DNA from: Paguma larvata
Taxonomy: Eukaryota; Chordata; Mammalia; Carnivora; Viverridae
Direction: 5' to 3'
NCBI GenBank assembly: GCA_030068075.1
Contig: JAINVK010000882.1
Location: 591,001 to 655,000 of the forward strand
Length of the DNA stretch: 64,000 nucleotides
Positions 55,535-64,000 of this stretch are shown here, one piece after another. Position 1 is the first letter of the stretch. Each line of letters begins with the position of its first letter. Below the pieces are notes generated by a model. The model had not been told where the DNA came from. It worked only from the letters and a program-made list of their open reading frames with translations, and did not search any database. A program made the position numbers and the translations under genes.

Positions 55535-58290
55535 TGGCCTAGGTGTTTCCTGCGGGGGGGGGGGGGGCAAGGGGATCGGGGACCCGCAAGGGGGAAAGCC
55601 GCCTCACCCTGCCAGGACCAGCTGGAGCCGGGGTTTCCTCCTCGGCCCCATGGGCCCTCCCAGGTGTGGGGGATCCCGAGAGCGTGAGATGATGCCGGGG
55701 AAAGCGCCCGCCTGGTCCCACCGCTGCAGCCCCGGTGAGCCCCCGAGGGACTGGGGTCGCACACGGGGCCGACTCCGTCGAGGGACAGAGAGGTCCCCCC
55801 GCTCGGGGAGCTGGGAGACCACCTCAGCTGCCGAGGCCGACGGACCGCGTGCTCTCACCAGCGGGCAGAGCGGGGCACCTCTCTGACCCTCTGTCTCTTC
55901 ACCTGCGGGGTGGGATTCATAATGGCACTTGGTCCAGGGGCTGTGCCTGGACACACACGTCGGCTTTGACTTCAGGCCGCGCTGAGCACGGGCCCTCCCA
56001 CGGGAGCCAGCACGACTCCGACGGCGCGGGGCACAGAAGCACAACTAACGGCCCCCGGAAGCCCCGCTGTGTCGTTAGATGCAGACGCATCAAGAGGCGA
56101 CAGTGGGTTCGCCCCATGACCACCTCCCTCTCCGGAGGGCAGGGCGCCCTGAGCTGCAGGTACCTGCTGTGGAATGAATGGATGGATGAATGGAAGTGCC
56201 TCCGGGGTTGGGAAGCAAGACTGGAGTTGCACACACTCTCTGGCCGGGGGAGTGAAAAAACCAGGTAGCTTTCTGATTCCGCGCGTGCGTGGGATTCCCC
56301 CCGGATTCGCAGCCCCGGAGCACCGCGGCCAAGAGGCCGGCGGCGGGAGCCAAGGGCTGCCGGGCGCGGGGAGGGACGTTCCCAACCCCAAGGGCAGCCG
56401 CGCTGAGGAATGTGTTTACTTAAACCCCTCCGCACCCGCACGCAGGCACACACGGAGGAGCGCCCTTCCCACCGCCCCCCCCCCGCCCCTCCCTCCTTCC
56501 AGGGCGCACGGGGCACTTTGCGAGGGATGAGAAGGAGAGGCGAGCCCGCCCTGCCTGTGTGTGCTGGCCCTCGGGAACAAAAGTGATCTGTGCTGGAGAA
56601 AAGGCGGGGTTATGAGAAAAACTTCCCGTTGCAGAGTCTTAGGTTTGGAGGGAAAACGCCGGGCCTCACAGGGTCGCCCCAGAGCGGCCTGCACAAAAGC
56701 CCCTTTGTCCCCACGCCACCACCCCAGCGCCCGACAATGGCACAGAAAGAAATTATCTTTTCAGCAAAAGATTAAGCAGGCATCCGAGCGCAGGCTGGCT
56801 GGTTTCCATCAGGCTGGCGGCTGGGGGGGGGGGGGTGGGCTGCAGGGGCCGGACCCCCTCCATGCCCAGGTCCTGGTGAGTAACTTGGAGACCCCGGGAG
56901 GCAGCGCGGCTGGGGGCAGAGGGGGGAGCCCTGCTGACGAGATGCCGTTGCCCCAAGTTACAGATGAGGAAACTGAGGCGGCTGTCAGCTTCCCATGCCC
57001 CTAGGCTGGTTCTGTCAGGCGTCCCTGGGTGGAGGGGGCCCTCCCTGCCTTGAGAAAGGGCTGACACCAGAAAGAGAGGGGCTCGGGCCACCCAGGCTGG
57101 CGTCAGGTGCTGAGCCCTCCAGGGGATCAGGAAACCAGTCTGCTGTGCTCACCTGCCCGCCTGGCCCTGGCCCAGCCTCGCACCTGAAACTTCCAGTTTC
57201 AGTCTTTACTGTGTCCAAGACTGGGAGCCGGGAGCCCCGCCTCGCACCCCCCCCCCCATCGCTCCTGAGAAAGCCCTTCCCGGCTCCAGCTCCCAGGGAA
57301 GGGGTGCCAGGGGCTGGGCTCTGCCATGTGGGGCAGGTCCGTGGGCTGCTGGGGAAACGTGTTCCCAGGAGTGGGGACCAGTCTGGACAGGCCTGGACCA
57401 CCCTCAGCCCCAAAGCTGCTTCTAGAGATGGGGCTCAGTGGGGGCAGGGGGCACCCTCAGGGGAACGGGCGGCCCCGAGCCGGTCTCTCCAGCACCGGTG
57501 GGAGCTGGGGCCAGGTCTGTGCAGAGCCCCCCGGCCACTCTCTGCCAAGGCTCCCCTGTCCAGGATGGGGGGTTTGGGGGAATCTTTGTGAGCTAGGGCA
57601 GCACTGAACTCGGTGGAGGGGCTCAAGGGGGCTCTCGCTCCCACCCTGCCGACCCCTGGCAGGTAGCAATGCTGCCCTCAGCCCCTCGGAGGGGAAGAGG
57701 TGGGCGCCCAGGTGGTGGGGGACGGGGGGGGTGTCCTCAATGCTCCAGGATTGTAGGAGTGGGCTATGGGGGGAGGGGTGGGGCTCGTGGGAGAGTGTGA
57801 ACCCACCCCTGGGCCTGGGGCTGCCCACCTGGACTTTCTCGGGTCATCTGTCACCTCCCGCACTCCTCCCACCCCACAGTCCTCCCCTCCAGGCCCAGAA
57901 ACTTCCAAAGCAGAGTCTCAAGCCATTTTGGCCAGGCAGAGCCTCTGAGTACTGGGATGCCACTGCTGTCCCATTTTCAGATGGAGACACTGAGGCCCAG
58001 AGTAAGGTGGGCTGAGGGAGTGCCTGGTGAGAACGGGTTCCTGCTGCTGGCCTCAGAGTGGACAAGGGGCAGCCCTGGTGAGGAGCTGGCCCCTCACTGC
58101 CCATCTTCACAGCTCCGCGGGCCGGTCTCTGGGCTCCCGGTCAGCAGCGCCGGCTGTGCAGCCCGAGTCCATCCCAGCCCCGTGGAGCCCAGGGCGGGCC
58201 TGGGGGGCCCACGCGAGGTTCCCACACCCAATACTCAATGCGCCCTCGGAAGGACACCGCCAGCGTCCCGAGTGCTCAGAGCAGACATGC
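55535..58290. other. Intergenic, GC-rich
   Basis: No gene is recognised. MIR remnants in minus orientation lie at 56950-56988 (CAAGTTACAGATGAGGAAAC) and 57969-58010. A G14 run lies near 55554-55567. Confidence 0.5.
56560..56820. promoter_or_regulatory. Candidate distal regulatory element with SOX and GATA motifs
   Basis: CCTTTGTCC (56702-56710), ACAATGG (56734-56740) and TTATCT (56753-56758) lie within 57 bp of AT-richer unique sequence. Function is inferred from motifs. Confidence 0.3.
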
Positions 58291-58294
58291 TCTG

Positions 58295-58442
58295 GGTGTG
58301 CGTGCGTGCGTGTGCACGTATGTGTGCGTGCGCGCACACGCAAGTATGCTCGTGTGTGCGCATGCGTGCATGTGCGTGCTCGTGTATGCCCGCACGTATG
58401 TGTGCGTGTATGTGGGTGCATGTGCACGTGCTTGTGTGTGCA
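58295..58442 (+). repeat. Alternating purine-pyrimidine GT tract
   Basis: About 148 bp of nearly unbroken alternation, for example GTGTGCGTGCGTGCGTGTGC and GTGCGTGCGCGCACACGC, with CACGTA interruptions. Strong Z-DNA potential, and prone to length change. Confidence 0.9.
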
Positions 58443-58444
58443 GG

Positions 58445-60440
58445 GGCCCTTGGGCACAAGCAGCGGGTGTGGGCCGGGCAGGACCTGGAGGCTGCAGGGG
58501 CCACCCCCCCTCCCCGCTCCTCCCCTCCCCCACGCGGCTGCGCGGCTGGGCACCTGGGGGCGGGGCCCGAGGGGGCAGAGTCTCCAGGTCGGGGCTCCTG
58601 GCAGGATGTCCCGAAGAAGGGCTGAGAACACAGCTGCCCCCCAACCCCGCGTCGGCTCCCCAAGAGTCCCAGAAGCATCTTGAGTCACACCCTGAGGGCG
58701 CAAGGCTCCCAGCTCGGCCCTGACCGTGGCTCCCGTTTTCTAGCTAAGCTCACGTGGGGAAGCAGCCAGGGTTGGGGCCCGGCTGGGCTACAGGGCGGCA
58801 GTGCTGAGCCCCGACCGTCGGGGCCTGCTGGGGGTCCCCGCCGTGCTCCGCCACCTGGCGGGTGTGAGCCGAGCGGGCATCCACTCTCCCCGCTGCTCAG
58901 GGCCGTGAGCTCCCCCCTCGCCATGGGGCCGCGGCGCCCCGGAAGCCCGCGGGCGGCCCCTGGGGTCAGCCCCAGCTCTCTCCCCAGCTCCCAGGGCGGG
59001 GGTCCCCGCGCCAGCCCCACCCTGAGGCGGAGTCGACAGTGGGCAGGGAAGACAGGGCCAGACAGCTGGCCACGCACCCCTCACTTTTGCCCACTTTGAG
59101 GGGTGTCTGTGTCAGCGTCCCCCATCATCTGTGTGCCAGACTCGTGCCTGGGCTGGCAACTTCACCACCCCACCGGGCGGAGCGGCCCAGGGGGGCCCCA
59201 CACAGTGAGCAAATGGGACCGAGTGAGCCGCAGGCAGGGAAGGGGGTGCAGCCTGCCCCTGTCCCCTCCCCAAGCCAGGGGCTCCGCAGTGCGCGGGGAC
59301 CACAGGATGGCCCTGACGGGCAGGAGCCTGGCGCTGAGCGTACTGTGGTTCCTTCGGAACCCTGCCCTCAGGGCGGCTCCCCTGCTCTGCGTTGACCCTG
59401 AGAAGCCACCTGTCACCCGGGGGTGAGGGGTCAGTCCCAGGGCAGGTGGGCCCCCACAGGAGGCTGGCCCTCCTGCCTCAAGACCAGAACCGGGAGGAGA
59501 GGGCGGAGTGCAGGACAGACCAGAGGGGGTCTCGGTGCCACTCCCTGGGTGTGCCCTGTCCTGCCCTGCCCTGCCCTCCCCTCCCCTGTGATGGGGCGAG
59601 TGCACAGAGCCAGGCCCCACCCTTCCAGCTCCCAGAAGACAAACCTTCCTCTTAGCTCCTCTTCCTTCAGCTACCCTCCCCCCTCCCCCCTCGAAGCCTC
59701 TGCCTTCCTCTGCGCAAGCCCATTGCTGGGGTCTGCGCATCTCACAGGGAAGACCCCACAGGGGAGGTGACCAGCCCTGGTCCTGGAACGGAACTGCTAG
59801 GATACTGGCCTCCCGGCGTCCCTGGGTCTGGCAGCGTTACTGCAGGTGGTGGGGCCTGGCGCCTGGGGAGGAACCCCAGGACTCCGGAAAGAGGCAGCGA
59901 AGGTGGGAGCCGAGGGTGGTCCCGGGGCCTTGGCTGCAAGGCCCAGGGAGGGGGGAAGGAGTGGCGGGGCAGAGGTTCCAAGGGCCCGGCACCCACCCCC
60001 CCTCCTTGCCAGTCTCCTGGTGGGCTCAGGAAGGTGGTGGGGGGTGGGCAAGGTAATGGCCATTGTCCCCTCCCTGGGCCTTGACATTCAGAGAGGCAGA
60101 GGTGGGGGGTCACCTCCCGACAGGGTTGATTGTTCAGCCACCTTAACCTGGCAATGAGGCGAGAAATGGCAGCACAAAGGGCCCTTTGTCCTGGGCCCTG
60201 CGGCCTGGCTGCTAGCGTCCAGAGCCGTGGGGCAGGGCAGCGCCTCCTGGCACCTCGGTGCCCCGCCTTCCCTCCACACCCATGTCCCAGCCAGCTCGGG
60301 CTGCCCCACTGGGCTTCAGTTTCCCCAGCCAGAGACGCCCCAACAAACCCGTCTCAGGGCAGCCTCCAGACCCCAGGGCCAGGTCCTCAAAACCACGGAG
60401 CGGCAGGCGGAGAGGGGCAGATGGAGCTAGAGTGCATGGG
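58445..60440. other. Intergenic, GC-rich
   Basis: No gene is recognised. A short CCCTG-type run lies near 59558-59590. The SOX palindrome at 60174-60189 is listed separately. Confidence 0.5.
60174..60189. promoter_or_regulatory. Palindromic double SOX motif
   Basis: ACAAAGGGCCCTTTGT is a perfect 16-bp palindrome formed of two facing ACAAAG sites. Facing SOX sites a few bases apart are the arrangement used by SOXE dimers. Context around it (60125-60190) is unique and AT-richer. Binding is not shown. Confidence 0.35.
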
Positions 60441-60443
60441 GGC

Positions 60444-60614
60444 CGTGTGTGCGCGCGTGTGTGTGCATGTCCTCCTGCGACTGGGAGTGTGCGAGTCCCC
60501 CCGGGGAGCGTGCGTGTGCACAGGGGAGTGCTGGTGAGTGTGCACACGCCTGTGCACGGCGGAGCGTGCGTGTGTAAGGGGGGCACTAGCAAGTGTGTGC
60601 GCACGTGCACGCCG
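60444..60614 (+). repeat. Irregular GT/GC alternating tract
   Basis: GTGTGTGCGCGCGTGTGTGT at 60444-60463 and further blocks such as GTGTGTGCGCACGTGCACG near 60594-60612. Z-DNA-prone composition, with no fixed unit. Confidence 0.75.
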
Positions 60615-60619
60615 GAGAG

Positions 60620-63600
60620 AATGTGTCCCCTGCTCTGGCCTGGAGACACCTGCGAGGGCGCCTCTCCCCTCCGCCCCCCTTCCTCCAGCCCTGGCGTCTG
60701 CTTGTTTCTCCCCCACCCTCCCCCAGTCTGGGCTTGGAACACCTAGGACTGCTCTCTCGGCGACAGGAGACCCCGGTGCAGCCTGAGCCCAGGTTCCAGG
60801 AGGTGTGAGTTGGCACTACCCCCATCCAGGGACTCCCGGGGCCCTTGGGACAGCCTCTGCGCCGAGGACCGAGGGAGATGGCAGGGACAGGCCTGCTCTT
60901 GCCAGGTCTCCCGGACTCATTGCCAGGCTGGGCGCTTCGGGGCACCTCGCTGTAATGAGGACAGAGCCTCTCCCCGGGAGCGGGCAGCCTAGTGTGGCTC
61001 AGAGACCAAGGCCGAGTGGGGTCAGGGCCCAGAAGTCCCCTTGGACGAGGAGGCCCCGGGTGGCTTCCCAGAGGACCCCCAGCGGCGCTCCCAGAGCCAC
61101 CTGGACTGAGGGGGACTCTGCGTCTGGGAGTCCTGGGCCCCGTGTGCTGCGGAGTCCGGCCCTCCATCCACTCACTCAGAGTACTGGCAGGTGGTGGCCG
61201 GTGGTGGCAGAGGACAGTCCAGGCCTACCGTGTCTCCTGCATCTCCGGGTACTGATTTTTGGAGCTGGAGGGGTGGAGGAGGGGCGTCCCCTGGGCCCTA
61301 CACGCTGGGAGAGGCAGGCCGGGAGGGGCCGTGCAGGTGGCCGACACCTGCTGCCCGGAGCCTGGAAGCGTGGGATCGAGCTCCGATGCCGGGAGGAGGC
61401 GGGGCGGGCACCCCGGGCCGGGGAGGGAAGGAGCATCTGCGGGCTGGTGGTCCCTCGGGCCCCTAGGTGGGCTCCGGTCTCAGCTGAACCTGAGCCCTGT
61501 GCCCACTCCCGCATCTGTCCTGGGGAGAGATGTGGTAGCAGAGACCAAGGTCTCCAGGGACACTGGATTGGGGGACCCCGCCCCAGCTTCCCCGTTTCCC
61601 ACCCCCCCATCACCAGCGTCCTTTGGCTTTGGGTTGGGCTGGTTTGCACTGCTCTATTTGCTTCTACGCATGCCCCCATCATGGGCCGTTCTGAGTGCCG
61701 GCACCCGCCAATGCCCTGTCACTCCGGCTGGGTCACAGGCCTGGGGGGGGATCTGGGCCCCGCCCACTTGGTGTAGAGCAGGTCCCCAACCCCCAAAAAG
61801 CCCGCATTTTATCCCCTTGCATAGCTGGCTGTGCTGAGGCCCAGCGGGGCCCAGCCAGCCGCCCCGGGGCACCTACCTGGCGAAAGGCAGAGCGGGACTT
61901 GCGACCAAGTGTGCCTGACTCCCGGCGTTTGTTCTTGAGACGTGACTTCTCCTGTCCCCAGTAAAAGCCCCGGGGCCCATGGCTCTGTCAGGTACTTGGG
62001 GTCGGCTACTGTGAGTTGGGGAAACCGAGGCCAAGGGAAACCACAGGTGCCTCCAGTCCCCACAGCCAGCTGGGGGTCGCTGTTCTGATGCCAGGCTCTT
62101 ACGCATGCTGGGGGTGCTGGTGGGGCCCGGGCCAGGCTGGCGGGGGGAGGACGGGCGTTCTGTGCCTCCTGGGGCCGTGGCCAGGCCAGCAGGCTGGCGG
62201 CTGTCCTCTGGCCCCGAATCTCCAGGCGGGGTTGCGTGGCAGTCCCAGCCTCTGAGCACCCCCCCCGGGGGAGCCCAGGGAGCTGTGGGGAGTTCCCACC
62301 CCTCTCTCTGGCTGCCAGCAACCCCCCGACTCGCTTCGCGTTTCCATCCCTTCTGGGCCTGTTTCCCCTGTGAGGGCCTAGCCTGAGGCCTATGGACGCC
62401 TCCCTCGCTGGTCTGTAACCCCTGACACTCTGAGGATGGGGTGTGAAGCTCTGTGTAGTTGTCACCCAGGGAGAGGGTGATTACTGCGCATCAGATTCCG
62501 AGGTGTCTGCAGGCCCCCCCCCTCCACCAAGGAACCCAAGTGGCCATCGCAGAGATGAAGGAGCAGCCAGGAAAGTCGTGATCGGAACTGCGCCCGTCAC
62601 CACTCGGAGGAGCCGGCGGGGGCTGGCGGCCAGCAGGTGGAGGTGCTGTGCCTGTTGGGAGGGCTGGGGGCCTGGGGCCATGGTAGGGCACATGGCATGG
62701 GCCACGGTAGCTGCTCGTAGGACCACGGGCCGTCCCCCATGGGTCGTCCCCTTGGGCTCCGGCCTCCCTGAGCTGGGGGCTGCCCCGGGGCCAGGATTTC
62801 CTGAGGGAGTGTGTGTCAGAGCTGGTGGCTGGCTGGGGTCCTCGACGTGGTGGCTCCTGGACAGGAAATCCGCGTCCCTGTGGGCCCCGATCCCACCACT
62901 TCAGGCTCCCCCAAGCCCCCAGATCAGCCGCTGGGCGGGTCCTGGGAAGGGAGGAAGGAAGGCGGAGCCAGCACTGCCTGTGGGTCCTTGTCAGCCTCAA
63001 ACTGCGGGCCCTCCCGTGCTCAGGACCCTCGCAGGGCTCCCCTCTGCTCACAAGATCCAAGTGCCGCCCCCCCCGGAGAGAATCCCCCTACTCCAGCCTC
63101 ACCCGGAGCCCCTCCGGACAGGGCCCCACGGTCCCCGCACAGCACCCGACAGGCCCCACACTTCCCTCTTCTGCACCTAGGGGCACCTCCTCCGTCATCT
63201 TGCCTGGTACCCTCATCCCCCAAAGGGCCCGGGCAATGCCTCCGCCTTCCGGAAGCCAGCCGTGATAGCTCAGCCAGTGATGGGCACAGCCAGGCCCTTC
63301 AACCCATTTGTGGGGAGTGGGTTCTGAGGGTCTTGCGCAAGTCAGAACCCAGGCTGAGCAGTGAGACGTGCTTCTGCTGTCCCAGACGGGCTCAGGGAGG
63401 CCCCTGGAGCGAAGGCACTGGGGCATCCCACCATGTAGGGAACGGGGCCCAGAGCATCCTGCCCTACCTGGGTCCCCCTGGGCTGAATCTATCTGCCCCA
63501 GGCTCCACCTCTGGGCTGCTTGCCTTCTGCTACCTTGGCCTCGGGCCGTGTTTACCACTTGTCAATTCTTCCCCTGCCCGCTGCCTGTCCGGGGACCTTC

Positions 63601-64000
63601 CCAGGCCCAGGGACCCGCCCCTCCGCCCCCGTGGGGTGGGTCGCACACGCCAGGCTGGAGGGCCAGGAAGCAGAGACTGAGGGGGCAGCTACAGGGCTGG
63701 GCAGGGCCAGACAGGCGCAGGTCCCAGGACACCGAGGGCGCTTACGCTCCCACTGGCCAAGGGCAGAGGGTGAGGGGGTGGATCCCTCCAGTGTGACGTG
63801 AGCTCAGGACCCTCCGGGCCCCCGGCTGCTCCAAGAGCCCCTGACCCACCCCAGTCAGTGGTGCTGGTGGGCCCGGCCCGTGGCTTGGAGGCCCAGGGGG
63901 TGCTGGGGGCAGGGCAGGGGAGGCCGCAGCAAGCCGGTCACCCAGGGCCTGCAGGGCCACACCACCGTTTCCTCAGGACCTCAGGCGCCCCGTCCCTCAA
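60620..64000. other. Intergenic, GC-rich, to right edge
   Basis: No gene is recognised. A MIR remnant in minus orientation (GAGTTGGGGAAACCGAGGCC) begins near 62012. In other mammals EGFL7 lies further in this direction, but no EGFL7 exon or miR-126 hairpin is seen here. Confidence 0.5.

Noticed and set aside
60620..64000. Search for EGFL7 exons or the miR-126 hairpin at the right end
   Set aside because: No EGF-type cysteine spacing on either strand and no hairpin resembling miR-126 was seen. The gene probably lies beyond the window.

Overview
The window is mammalian nuclear DNA, very GC-rich and gene-poor, from a felid or another cat-like carnivore. The species call rests on several young SINEs whose body matches, from memory, the cat-lineage tRNA-Lys-derived SINE (G-rich tRNA head, a CTGACAGCTCAGAGCCTG-type body, a CT-rich stretch and an A-rich tail). 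Older short carnivore SINEs are also present. No bacterial gene, operon, phage or CRISPR array is present, and most open frames are chance products of the GC content.

The one protein-coding gene I can support is the 5' end of NOTCH1 on the minus strand. Exon 1 (18653-18713, signal peptide), exon 2 (16900-16981, first part of EGF1) and exon 3 (496-758, end of EGF1, all of EGF2, most of EGF3) have correct splice sites and joining phases. Together they give the first 135 codons plus one base. Intron 1 is 1.67 kb and intron 2 is 16.1 kb. The start of intron 3 runs off the left edge. A dense CpG island with a GC-box cluster and no TATA box covers exon 1 and the promoter (about 18040-19480).

Intron 2, intron 1 and the near-upstream region contain several non-repetitive, relatively AT-rich patches that look like regulatory elements. 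The best is 6255-6500, which has four SOX-type motifs, an ETS motif and an optimal RBPJ motif. That content and its relative position suggest the published SoxF/RBPJ-dependent arterial enhancer of NOTCH1. Others lie at 2760-3480, 12720-12860 (perfect MEF2 site), 15660-15915 (three SOX motifs in 26 bp), 17460-17545 and, upstream of the gene, 23820-24660 (forkhead, GATA and RBPJ motifs).

From about 19.5 kb to the right edge I find no gene. This fits the long intergenic interval that separates NOTCH1 from EGFL7 in other mammals. It holds fragments of L1, L2, MIR and MaLR-like LTRs, several carnivore SINEs (two nested pairs), a 311-bp inverted duplication (33366-33676 against 36313-36624), a 29-bp minisatellite with alternating units, long G and C runs, three alternating purine-pyrimidine GT tracts and some CpG-dense unique patches.

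I found no undescribed biological system. The most useful leads are the regulatory candidates and the inverted duplication. All transcription-factor calls are motif matches by eye and need conservation or chromatin data.
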